24,043 bases of DNA from Chloroflexota bacterium. Lineage in GTDB: Bacteria; Chloroflexota; Anaerolineae; Caldilineales; Caldilineaceae. The stretch lies in the NCBI GenBank assembly GCA_003577005.1, contig QEUW01000069.1:1-24043 (forward strand), in the 5' to 3' direction. Made by a program: the position numbers and the translations under genes. The notes under the pieces are model-generated. The model was not told where the DNA came from. It saw only the letters and a list, made by a program, of their open reading frames with translations, and did no database searches. Of the stretch, positions 16,412-23,716 are shown in pieces; the stretch's first letter is position 1; every line of letters starts with the position of its first letter.

Positions 16412-17026
16412 ATGGCGCCTCAACAAAGGTTTGTCATTGGCATCAGCGCCCCCTCAGGCGGGGGTAAGACAACGGTGGCGCGCCAGTTGGTGGCGCGTTT
16501 GCCCGATGCTGTCCTGCTCAGCTTTGACGACTACGATCACCTTACCGTTCACCCGGCGAGTTATCCGCAGTGGCTGGCCGAAGGGGCCGACTACAATGCC
16601 TGGCAAACCCCGCAGTTGAGCGCAGACCTGCGCCGCCTCAGAGCGGGGCAGGCAATCGTCGCACCGCGCACCGGTCAGGTCGTGTCACCGAGGGCGTATA
16701 TTGTCTTTGATGCCCCGCTGGGTAGGGCGCACCACGAGACGGGCCAACAGATTGATCTCATGGTCTTTATCGACACGCCGCTGGATGTGGCGATGGCCCG
16801 CCGGCTCTTGCGCGATTACTCTCAGAACGAGAGGTCGTTGTCACACAAGTGGGCGCAGATCCAATCTGAACTGGCAGTTTACCTGGCGTCCGGACGCGCC
16901 GCCTATCTGGAAATGGACCGGCAGATCAAACCGGGCTGCGATCTGATTTTGGATGGTCTCCGCTCACCCGATGAACTGGCCCTGGAGATCCTGGTGCGGA
17001 TTCCAGAAATGCACAAGGAAAACTAA
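16412..17026 (+). CDS. Uridine kinase-like P-loop kinase
   Basis: GTG 16406 is also in frame, but ATG 16412 gives MAPQQRFVIGISAPSGGGKTT with Walker A at A13-T20 and K19 as the phosphate-binding lysine. The 204-residue length, the FDDYDHL segment after strand two and DLMVFIDTPLDVAMARRLLRDY with a Walker-B-like strand and LID region fit the uridine kinase/phosphoribulokinase group of NMP-like kinases. The expected activity is ATP-dependent phosphorylation of a nucleoside or another small metabolite; the PAS/TGDDW-type uridine-site residues are not obvious, so the substrate is open. It lies 10 bases upstream of the carbonic anhydrase start, suggesting one transcript. No signal peptide is seen, so it is cytoplasmic. 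Family assignment is good and the substrate is unproven. Confidence 0.82.
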   Translation: MAPQQRFVIGISAPSGGGKTTVARQLVARLPDAVLLSFDDYDHLTVHPASYPQWLAEGADYNAWQTPQLSADLRRLRAGQAIVAPRTGQVVSPRAYIVFDAPLGRAHHETGQQIDLMVFIDTPLDVAMARRLLRDYSQNERSLSHKWAQIQSELAVYLASGRAAYLEMDRQIKPGCDLILDGLRSPDELALEILVRIPEMHKEN

Positions 17027-17036
17027 AACTCTGGTT

Positions 17037-17666
17037 ATGGTCGACGCACTCACCGCCCTTGAACGGCTGCGCACGGGCAACCAACGTTTTGCCGCAAATT
17101 TGCGCAGCCTCGATACGATGCTCAGCTATACCCGCCGTGTCGAACTCTCGGCGCGCCAGCAACCGTTTGCTATTGTGCTGGGCTGTTCGGATTCACGCGT
17201 CCCCGCCGAGATCGTCTTCGACCAGGGGTTGGGTGACCTTTTTGTGATCCGCGTGGCCGGCAATATCGTGGCGGCTTCGCAGGTAGGGAGCGTCGAATTT
17301 GCCGCGGCGCAATTTGGCACCCGGCTGGTGGTGGTGTTGGGCCACTCGCAGTGTGGCGCAGTCGCTGCCACCATCGCCGAATTGCAGCGCCCCACGGCAA
17401 ACCAATCCCGGAACATCCAGTCTATCGTGGATCGCATCCGGCCTGCTGTGGAAGAACTCCTGGCAACCGAGTTGCGCCACCAGCCAGAGGCGCTGCTGCA
17501 GGCGGCCGTCCGGGCCAATGTGCGCGCTGCGGTCAACCAACTGCGCTACGGCTCGCCCATTCTGGAGACACTGATCGAACGCGAGGGGCTGCTCGTGGTG
17601 GGTGCGGAATACTCGTTGGAAACAGGCGTCGTCGATTTCTTCGACGGGGTGCCAGAGGGTGGATAG
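17037..17666 (+). CDS. Beta-class carbonic anhydrase
   Basis: ATG 17037 follows the kinase stop by 10 bases and gives MVDALTALERLRTGNQRFAAN, the standard family start. The 209-residue length fits. The zinc site is complete: C50-S-D52-S-R54 (CSDSRVPAEIVFDQGLGDLFV) with the Asp-Arg dyad, and H103-S-Q-C106 (VLGHSQCGAV). RVAGNIV and the C-terminal GSPILETLI and VVGAEYSLETGVVDFF regions are typical. The enzyme hydrates CO2 to bicarbonate in the cytoplasm, supplying carboxylases. The gene is followed by an inverted repeat that probably ends the transcript, so kinase and anhydrase form a two-gene unit. Confidence 0.95.
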   Translation: MVDALTALERLRTGNQRFAANLRSLDTMLSYTRRVELSARQQPFAIVLGCSDSRVPAEIVFDQGLGDLFVIRVAGNIVAASQVGSVEFAAAQFGTRLVVVLGHSQCGAVAATIAELQRPTANQSRNIQSIVDRIRPAVEELLATELRHQPEALLQAAVRANVRAAVNQLRYGSPILETLIEREGLLVVGAEYSLETGVVDFFDGVPEGG

Positions 17667-17691
17667 ATGATGAGATGGTAGAGGACCTACG

Positions 17692-17762
17692 AAGACTTCC
17701 GGGAAGTGGCCGGCGAGATTTGAGGAGTTCGGGGGCTTCTGCGGCTACCTCCCGGAAGTCTT
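17692..17762. terminator. Inverted repeat between convergent genes
   Basis: A perfect 13-bp stem (aagacttccggga at 17692-17704, complement at 17750-17762) with a 45-base loop lies between the carbonic anhydrase stop and the Uma2 stop, which converge. The loop has further GGCCGG-type pairing. The stem core TTCCGGGAA is the same as that of the palindromes at 3291 and 19347, so it may be a diverged member of that set. A two-way terminator role is inferred from position. Confidence 0.55.
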
Positions 17763-17795
17763 TGTTATGGGTTGTAGCTTCGTGCGGTTGTCATA

Positions 17796-18431
17796 TCAGG
17801 CTGCCGGCGTTGCCTTTGCTGCGGGTGGCAAAAAGAGGCTGCTGGCCCGAATTTGTAATCCTGCCAACACCTCGGATTCGACCAGATCGTCCTCAATAGA
17901 TTGCCCGAGCAGTGCATACTCCCCATTTGACAGCGTATATACTTCCACCAGCCGAACTTTGGGGTCCACCAACCAGTATTCCGGCACGCCAGCCCGTTCG
18001 TAGGCATCGAATTTGACGTGGCGGTCCAGCCGGATGGAGCCGGGCGAGATCACTTCGACGATGAGGTCGGGTACGCCAAGGAAGAACTGTGTCCCTGGCG
18101 CGGGCTGGTGCTCCGCTCGGATGAAGAGCACGTCGGGCTGAACAGGCCGGGTGGTTTCAGCCAGCTGAACTTCGAATGGCGCGGTCAAGACGATCCCCAG
18201 GTTACGTTCTGTGGTAAAGAGCTGCAAATAAAACAGCGCTTTACTCACGGAAAACTGGTGATCATAGCTCGGTGCATTGGCCACGTAGAGAACCCCCTCA
18301 ATAATTTCGTAACGGTTACCGTCATCCGGCAGCCGGAGATAATCTTCGTAGCGCCAGCACCCTTGCGCCGGCCAACCGTTCTGTTCGGTGAGGGGGGTCA
18401 CACCGCGGTGCAGCATGGCTTGTGTGGTCAT
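17796..18431 (-). CDS. Uma2 family protein (DUF820, PD-(D/E)xK nuclease-like)
   Basis: The open frame extends to 18683, but ATG 18431 follows AAAGGAG at 8 bases and gives MTTQAMLHRG, so a 211-residue protein is called. The nuclease-fold core is visible: YEDYLRLPDDGNRYEIIEGVLY, then QPDVLFIR (D100), DLIVEVISPGS (E126 and Ser), and RHVKFDAYERAGVPEYWLVDP (K140). These are the acid, acid and lysine of the PD-(D/E)xK type. Uma2 proteins are widespread in Chloroflexota and Cyanobacteria, often in many copies; their biological role is not settled, though nuclease activity is assumed from fold. It is a stand-alone gene divergent from the regulator at 18675, with 243 bases between starts. Confidence 0.88.
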   Translation of the reverse strand: MTTQAMLHRGVTPLTEQNGWPAQGCWRYEDYLRLPDDGNRYEIIEGVLYVANAPSYDHQFSVSKALFYLQLFTTERNLGIVLTAPFEVQLAETTRPVQPDVLFIRAEHQPAPGTQFFLGVPDLIVEVISPGSIRLDRHVKFDAYERAGVPEYWLVDPKVRLVEVYTLSNGEYALLGQSIEDDLVESEVLAGLQIRASSLFLPPAAKATPAA

Positions 18432-18674
18432 GGGTCTGTCTCCTTTGGGCCAGGAGAACAACATTGCTCGTTGGTTTACACATAGTCTATCACTGCCTGG
18501 TAACAGGGGCCAAACGAGGCATTGTCTATGCGTTGGCGGATTCATGTGTAACGGATAATGGATCAAACATCGCATCCATGTTGATGGTTGAGATATGATA
18601 TTCCGCGAACTTTTTCTCAATTGCTGACGTTGAATCAACAAAAATTTCGATCTCGCGACCCCTGGAGGGTTTGC

Positions 18675-19336
18675 ATGATTCATGTTTTGCTGGCCGACCC
18701 GCGACCGCTGGTATGGGCTGGCCTCAACGCACTCCTATCTGCTACAGCCGAACTGACTCTCCTACCTGATATAGCGACCAGGCAAGTGCTGCCGCGGCTC
18801 TGCGCACAATTGACGCCGGAGCTTTTGTTGCTCTCCCTTCTGTTTGTGCCAGGAGGGTCTGCCCGCCCCCTGACTAGCCTGCGCGCAGGCTGCCCGCAGA
18901 CTCGTACGAGTTGCTGATCGAGAACCGCGAGTGTGAAACGCTGGATGTCAAGGCCCTCTTGACCACGGGCCACGTCCACGGGCTGATTGCCCTCACCGAA
19001 CCCGCCGACACCTGGCCCACAGCACTGCGGACGGTAGCCGGCGGCGGCGTCTGGCTGAGCGAAGCGCTGCTCAACCGGCTGCTGCGCCAGACGCGCATCC
19101 CCGACCCGGCGCAGCCCACCCTTACCCGACGCGAACAGGAAGTATTGCGCCGGGCCGCGCTGGGTTGGGCCAACAAGGAGATCGCCCACCACCTGGGGAT
19201 GGCCGAACGCACGGTCGAGTTTCACTTGGGCAATATCCGCCAAAAGCTCAAGGTTGCAACGCGCCTGGAGGCGATTCTCTGGTTCAAGGAACATGGGTTC
19301 TACCTGGACGGTGAGCCAGACCGCGAATACCGGTAA
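18675..19336 (+). pseudogene. LuxR-type response regulator with degenerate receiver, frameshifted
   Basis: ATG 18675 has an excellent ribosome-binding site (GGAGGG, 18664-18669). The first frame, read to a stop at 18917, gives a receiver-like start, IHVLLADPRPLVWAGLNALL. The acidic pair has become DP, and the phosphorylation site, normally a D after PELLLL, is S. The second frame, continuing to 19336, gives the rest of the receiver (ELLIENRECETLD, then LIALTEP and VAGGGVWLSEALLNRLL) and a full LuxR helix-turn-helix (TLTRREQEVLRRAALGWANK, EIAHHLGMAERTVEFHLGNI). The two parts join if one base is added near 18900-18911. So either the gene is broken, or the read is one base short. An atypical, phosphorylation-independent receiver is expected in an intact version. 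The recombined protein would be about 220 residues, normal for NarL-type regulators. Confidence 0.75.
18877..18911. repeat. Two adjacent perfect palindromes at the frameshift
   Basis: GCCTGCGCGCAGGC (18877-18890) and ACTCGTACGAGT (18900-18911) are both perfect palindromes, nine bases apart, at the point where the two reading frames of the regulator must join. They could form small hairpins and promote a deletion or a base-calling error. Confidence 0.7.
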
Positions 19337-19346
19337 CCTGCAACTC

Positions 19347-19411
19347 GCATTCCGGGAAAGGGCTACAACCCTCACCCGTCGAGCAACCTCGCCAGCCCTT
19401 TCCCGGAATGC
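19347..19411. repeat. Long palindromic repeat, copy 2 (core ATTCCGGGAAAGGGC)
   Basis: Perfect 18-bp arms (gcattccgggaaagggct at 19347-19364, complement at 19394-19411) enclose a 29-base loop, starting 10 bases after the regulator's stop. The arms share the core of the repeat at 3291-3352 but the loop is unrelated. The position suits a transcript end, but no T-tract follows the stem. Confidence 0.85.
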
Positions 19412-19451
19412 TGGCACGTCACAGATTAACGATTCGTAAGGTGAAGTGCGC

Positions 19452-19495
19452 AAAACCTGTGGATTTCCACAGGTAAAACCTGCGGGTTTCCACAG
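19452..19495. promoter_or_regulatory. Pair of 21-bp direct repeats with internal dyad, candidate operator
   Basis: Two near-identical 21-bp copies (19452-19472 and 19475-19495, differing at two positions) begin AAAACCTG and end TTTCCACAG. The first contains a perfect dyad cctgtgg-attt-ccacagg (19456-19473). They lie about 80-120 bases upstream of the ATG at 19574, which fits an operator for the exported-protein genes. The half-words resemble DnaA boxes only partly. The binding protein is unknown; the frameshifted LuxR regulator just upstream is one possible source. Confidence 0.55.
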
Positions 19496-19573
19496 TAGAC
19501 AGGGCGACTGAGGCGGCGTAGAATGGACGCTGCTTTGTCCAGTTTCCATTCCACGTCAATCCAGGAGCCTTTT

Positions 19574-19624
19574 ATGAAGCTTCGTACAACAGGATCCTCA
19601 ACACACAGAATTGGGGGGGGGTAA
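19574..19624 (+). CDS. Short N-terminal ORF ending at a nine-G tract (likely true start of the next gene)
   Basis: AGGAG (19563-19567) sits 6 bases before ATG 19574, giving MKLRTTGSSTHRIGGG and then TAA directly after nine G (19613-19621). One added G, or a -1 slip in the run, fuses this frame to the downstream propeller ORF, because that frame is open through the whole gap. The downstream ATG 19645 has no ribosome-binding site. This is either a phase-variable N-terminus or a sequence error in the homopolymer. Confidence 0.6.
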   Translation: MKLRTTGSSTHRIGGG

Positions 19625-19644
19625 CACGCGCCGTCCGGGCGGCG

Positions 19645-20952
19645 ATGACTCCCAGTAGAGCTAAACGTCTGGAAGTCGGTCTATTTTTTGTTTTGCTTGC
19701 TGTCGTTGCCGCACTGACTGTAGCGCTGGCGCAACGCCCCGGACCGGTTGCCATCGCTCAGGAGGGGACGACCCCGGCCCGTGAAGTTATCCAATTGCCT
19801 CCTCTTCCGGAGGGCGACCTTCTGCTGTTTACCTCGGTCGATACTCCCTCGCTACTGGCCGCCCCCATGCCTTCCGGTGAAATAGATGAACCCATCCCTG
19901 CCGAGCAGATACAGCGGTTGATCCAATGGGGGACACCAGCCGAAGAACCTGCGCCGTCGCCAGCGGGGGGTGAGACTCTCCTCGATGAAACTGTACAGCC
20001 GGATGCAGAGGAAGAAACCGGTCACGGTGGTGGTCCGGTAGTCGGAACACTCGCTCCCTCACCGGACGGCCGGCGCGTGGCTGTGCAAACGTATATGGGC
20101 TTGCGTTCAGTGGGATGGGTGCTGGATCTGGCTGATCGTCAGGCGCCGATGTTAACCCGCTTTGTCGCCGAAGGGTGGGGCGATTTCCTGGGCTGGCACC
20201 CAGATAGCATCCACGCCCTATACCGAGTCTTCGATCTCGATGTCCCTGACCCTGGTCTGTGGATTGTCAACACGAATGATGGTACGCATCAACGGGTCGA
20301 GATTCCAGAACTGGCCGCGCCAGAAGGGATTATAGCAGCTACCTTTTCACCAGATGGGCAACAGCTTGCCTACGCATTTACCAATGGATTGGGATTTGGT
20401 AGCGAGTTGTGGCTGAGTGATGCTACAGGTCACGAACGCCGTTTGGTTCGCAAAGACGAGGCCGCGATCAGTGGTGGTCTGGTCTGGTCACCGGATGGTA
20501 CACAGTTAGCATTTACTTCACTCCTGGATTCAGCTGTGCCATTCAGTCAGGCCGGAGTGTGGATAGTGAACGCAGAGGGGGCTGATCCCAAGATTCTTGC
20601 ATTGATGGACGGAGGACGTGGCCAGGAGCCAGTGTGGAGTCCTGATGGTCAGCAGTTGTTCTTTATCGCTCGCGAAAACCCCGGCGACATTACAGCAGAT
20701 TTCGAGGCGGACAAACTGATCAGCAGCGTCAAGGCTGTAGACGCGACGAACGGCGAAATCTCAACTGTGGTAAGTGCGGAGAGCGCCTATCAGGTTGATT
20801 TGACGCTGACGCCAAGTGGCGACTTGTTATTTTCTTCCAACCGGCACGGTTCGCTTGAGCTTTGGCGCTGGTCGGCAGAAGGAAACCTCCGGGCGCTCAC
20901 AGCCGATGGGGAAGCCAAGCGTCACTCGCTAATCGTGTCATCGTCACAATGA
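19645..20952 (+). CDS. Exported TolB/PD40-type beta-propeller protein
   Basis: The 435-residue body begins with AKRLEVG, then a hydrophobic segment (FFVLLAVVAALTVALA, about 14-29), so it is exported or membrane-anchored. An acidic, Pro-rich linker (about 90-135) follows. The remainder is a beta-propeller with PD40-type repeats PSPDGRRVAVQT, FSPDGQQLAYAF, WSPDGTQLAFTS and WSPDGQQLFFIA, and diverged blades such as LTPSGDLLFSSN. Propellers of this kind bind proteins or act as scaffolds at the envelope, as in TolB. No catalytic residues are recognised. It is 25 bases upstream of the M23 peptidase start, which carries its own AAAGGAG, so the two probably share a transcript. The likely real start is 19574 in another frame, across the G tract; ATG 19645 lacks a ribosome-binding site. 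Confidence 0.8.
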   Translation: MTPSRAKRLEVGLFFVLLAVVAALTVALAQRPGPVAIAQEGTTPAREVIQLPPLPEGDLLLFTSVDTPSLLAAPMPSGEIDEPIPAEQIQRLIQWGTPAEEPAPSPAGGETLLDETVQPDAEEETGHGGGPVVGTLAPSPDGRRVAVQTYMGLRSVGWVLDLADRQAPMLTRFVAEGWGDFLGWHPDSIHALYRVFDLDVPDPGLWIVNTNDGTHQRVEIPELAAPEGIIAATFSPDGQQLAYAFTNGLGFGSELWLSDATGHERRLVRKDEAAISGGLVWSPDGTQLAFTSLLDSAVPFSQAGVWIVNAEGADPKILALMDGGRGQEPVWSPDGQQLFFIARENPGDITADFEADKLISSVKAVDATNGEISTVVSAESAYQVDLTLTPSGDLLFSSNRHGSLELWRWSAEGNLRALTADGEAKRHSLIVSSSQ

Positions 20953-20977
20953 GCCACTCTCTAGAAAGGAGCCAATC

Positions 20978-22219
20978 GTGTTTCGTCTGTTACGCAAACT
21001 CAACCTGCTGTTGTTCTTGTTGGCGCTCTGGCAAGGGCACGCACTGTGGAATGTCGAGCTAGCCAACGCACAACCGGCAGTGTTTCTGGGTAGGCCCTAT
21101 TATGGCGGAGGCACTACCGGTATTGGTCTGAATGCTAGGTTCGATCACAGCCAACCAAATGGCGTCGCAAATGGGGTGTTTACTGACTACAACGGCCAGC
21201 AAGTGAATAACCCTGTCTGTCCGCCATCCTGCTACGATGGTCATACCGGCTATGATCTTCCACTTTCGTACCTACCGGTCGTAGCCGCAGCTGACGGCAC
21301 CATTGTGTATGCTGGATGGGAAAACCCCAACAACCACGATGGTGTTAACTTGGGCTTGATGAGCAAGATCCAACACAACAATAATCACCAAACAATCTAT
21401 GGTCACCTCAGCGAAATCCGCTACATGACCGGACGTACCGTGGGCAGGTGGCAGATCGGCACCAGCGGAACGACCGGTAATAGCACCGGGCCACATCTAC
21501 ACTTCGAGGTGCGGCACTGGCACAACAATGACTATCGCGTGACCGATCCATATGGCTGGAATGGCAGTGGTGCTGACCCTAATAGTAACACTAACGGCCC
21601 AAGTCACTGGCTGTGGCTCGACTGGCCGGCGCGTGAGCTACCAGTACCGAATCGCACCACACTGCACACCCTGGATGACGGCCCTGTAAACGATACCACA
21701 GATCGCTTTGATATTGCCTGCTTGAGTGGTGGCGCCTCCGGCTTTGGCACCGGTTCAACCAGTAATGCCATTAACAGCGATCTGTACTGGACATTCACGG
21801 AAGGCACCGGCGTTGATTGTTGGGTGAACTGGCGGACGCCCAACCTGCCCAGCACCGGCCAATATGAAGTTGAAGTCTACGTGCCGTTATGGGCAAGCGT
21901 TCAGAATCATGGTTATGCGACCCGAGCTCATGCTGCCCGGTATCGCATTGTCCATGCGAATGGCGAAGACACCATTGTTTTGGACCAGCATCGGCTTGGG
22001 TATAGCAAAGATGCGAACAATGTTGTGCATTGGTCTGGGCCTGGCGTCTGGATTTCGCTTGGGCGTTACGACTTTAGCGCCGGCTCATCAGCTACACAAT
22101 TGGTGCAACTGGCTGATACCGCCTTCGTGCCCGCGAACAATACATATGGTCAACCACTGGATCCGGATCAAGGGAGGTTGTTGCTGGTTGATGCTGTGCG
22201 TTGGGTCAGAATCCAGTAG
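20978..22219 (+). CDS. Exported M23 (LytM) family metallopeptidase with golvesin-like C-terminal domain
   Basis: GTG 20978 follows AGAAAGGAG at a good distance and gives 413 residues. The N-terminus is a signal peptide (LNLLLFLLALWQGHALW, ending near ANAQ at 32). The LytM core is complete: H89-x-x-x-D93 (HTGYD), H143 (YGHLS), and H173-L-H175 (GPHLHFEV), the zinc and catalytic residues of peptidoglycan endopeptidases. Residues about 215-413 form a second domain (FTEGTGVDCWVNWRTPNLPS, then GQYEVEVYVPLW and LLLVDAVRWVRI) similar to golvesin/Xly carbohydrate-binding-like beta-sandwiches that often follow enzymes in exported proteins. The protein should act on cell-wall peptides or glycoproteins outside the cell. 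It lies between the propeller gene and a lipoprotein gene; the following perfect hairpin probably ends the transcript. Confidence 0.9.
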   Translation: MFRLLRKLNLLLFLLALWQGHALWNVELANAQPAVFLGRPYYGGGTTGIGLNARFDHSQPNGVANGVFTDYNGQQVNNPVCPPSCYDGHTGYDLPLSYLPVVAAADGTIVYAGWENPNNHDGVNLGLMSKIQHNNNHQTIYGHLSEIRYMTGRTVGRWQIGTSGTTGNSTGPHLHFEVRHWHNNDYRVTDPYGWNGSGADPNSNTNGPSHWLWLDWPARELPVPNRTTLHTLDDGPVNDTTDRFDIACLSGGASGFGTGSTSNAINSDLYWTFTEGTGVDCWVNWRTPNLPSTGQYEVEVYVPLWASVQNHGYATRAHAARYRIVHANGEDTIVLDQHRLGYSKDANNVVHWSGPGVWISLGRYDFSAGSSATQLVQLADTAFVPANNTYGQPLDPDQGRLLLVDAVRWVRIQ

Positions 22220-22222
22220 GTT

Positions 22223-22269
22223 ACAATCAAGCTCTGTCCGGTTGCTACAGCCGGACAGAGCTTGATTGT
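22223..22269. terminator. Perfect 19-bp hairpin after the M23 gene
   Basis: Arms at 22223-22241 (acaatcaagctctgtccgg) and 22251-22269 are perfectly complementary with a 9-base loop, starting 4 bases past the stop codon. Position and strength suit an RNA end. No run of T follows, so termination may be Rho-assisted or imprecise. Confidence 0.75.
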
Positions 22270-22348
22270 GCTGATGGACATCGACAATGACTTTGCTCTA
22301 CAGCAGTAGCGATGACTGATGTGGTAGAGTTTACACAAGAGGTGGAAA

Positions 22349-23701
22349 ATGAAGTCGATCATCTATCTGCTAGTCAGTACAATCGTGATGGTGACGGTGT
22401 CTGCTTGTACGAGGGACAGCTTGGGCCCTACCACACATGATACGGAGGTTGCTGTTTATTCAGGTGTCATAACTACGGTTACCACTGCGACAGCAATGCC
22501 TCAAATCGCTACATCTCCTCTCTCACCGGTCGCAGTTGTCACGACAACTAATCCCGCAGTCATACCAACGGCTATGCCGCCGCTGGTTACTAACTGGTCA
22601 CGCTATACCAGCCCGCTTGGTTTTAGTATTGAATATCCAAATGGGTGGCATCTTGAAGTTGAAGAAGCCTGGTCTGCAGAGCGATTTTTTTCATTTTGGA
22701 TTGCACCCACTGTTGACAATGATGTACCGACAGCTATTACGATCGAAGCCCATTTACACCCAAAGGTTGTAAACGGCCTTGCAATCCCTTATAACTCAGT
22801 GCCGAACGAAGGTGGCTACGACTTTTATTGGCCGGAACCGCTGTCCATCGACAACGCAAATGGCCTATTATTTGTTTGGGGCAAAAAGAATTACGCTACT
22901 TCCAGCGGCAGCAAATGGGATGTGCCTGCTACACTGATGGCAACCTACTACAGCCAACTACTCGATATGGAAGTACAAATCATCGGTGGAGATTTTGATG
23001 ACGAGAGCACAGCCCTGACGCAGCGGGTTGGGCTTGAAGAAGTAGTCAGACAGCATTTTCCTGTCTTTGACCACATCATCAGAAGCGTGCGCTTGTTTGA
23101 TCCGGCCACGGTCCCTGGTGCATCCCAATCGTCACTGCTGCCTGAACTGATCACCACCATGCCCGCTGCGCTGCCTGTGGCAAACCAAGCGCCGGTCATG
23201 GAATGGGCGCGCTATACCAATCCACTTGGCTTTACCATGCAATATCCCGCAAACTGGCAGATTGAAGTTGATAAGGACGCGTCAGATGAGCGACTCTTCG
23301 CGTTCTGGATCGCACCGATGGCGGACGCGCAGGCGTCAGAGACAATTCATGTACAAGTGCTCGTGCATCCTGAATTATTCGCTAGTGAGCCACTCGCCTT
23401 CGATTGGCGCGTGGAGACGATGGGTACTGAGGTGCGTTATCATGCCCCCATCACCATCGGAAATGGCAAAGGCTTTCTCTCGGCCGATGCTCGCGGGGCG
23501 GATGTGGGTTTGTTGTACGCATCCTTCTACGCACCGATGCTCGATACAGAGATCCTTCTCTATCAATGGTACACAAATCCCGAAGGCGTCACACCGATTG
23601 ACGCGACCAAAAATGATTTTGACCAAGCTGTCAAAGATCGCTTTCCAGTATTCTACTATGTCATTACAAATCTGCACTTCTTGAATCCGGTGCAACAGTA
23701 A
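22349..23701 (+). CDS. Lipoprotein with tandemly duplicated domain (PsbP/YPxxW-like)
   Basis: ATG 22349 after AGAGGTGG gives 450 residues. The signal peptide ends in a lipobox V17-S-A-C20, so the protein is a membrane-anchored lipoprotein. After a Thr/Pro-rich linker come two copies of a domain of about 165 residues, at 83-252 and 286-448. Matching segments are WSRYTSPLGFSIEYPNGW versus WARYTNPLGFTMQYPANW, ERFFSFWIAPT versus ERLFAFWIAPM, YYSQLLDMEVQI versus FYAPMLDTEILL, and HFPVFDHIIRSVRLFDP versus RFPVFYYVITNLHFLNP. The GF..(E/Q)YP..W start resembles PsbP-like and related single-domain exported lipoproteins. The function is not known; two like domains could bind two ligands or form one larger fold. 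The gene follows a terminator-like hairpin, so it may have its own promoter. Confidence 0.82.
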   Translation: MKSIIYLLVSTIVMVTVSACTRDSLGPTTHDTEVAVYSGVITTVTTATAMPQIATSPLSPVAVVTTTNPAVIPTAMPPLVTNWSRYTSPLGFSIEYPNGWHLEVEEAWSAERFFSFWIAPTVDNDVPTAITIEAHLHPKVVNGLAIPYNSVPNEGGYDFYWPEPLSIDNANGLLFVWGKKNYATSSGSKWDVPATLMATYYSQLLDMEVQIIGGDFDDESTALTQRVGLEEVVRQHFPVFDHIIRSVRLFDPATVPGASQSSLLPELITTMPAALPVANQAPVMEWARYTNPLGFTMQYPANWQIEVDKDASDERLFAFWIAPMADAQASETIHVQVLVHPELFASEPLAFDWRVETMGTEVRYHAPITIGNGKGFLSADARGADVGLLYASFYAPMLDTEILLYQWYTNPEGVTPIDATKNDFDQAVKDRFPVFYYVITNLHFLNPVQQ

Positions 23702-23716
23702 GCTTGTGAGATACGG

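Noticed and set aside
19452..19495. DnaA boxes or a replication origin, given the nearby parS sites
   Set aside because: TGTGGATTT and TTTCCACAG match the DnaA box only partly, there are just two repeats, there is no AT-rich unwinding stretch, and dnaA/dnaN are absent.
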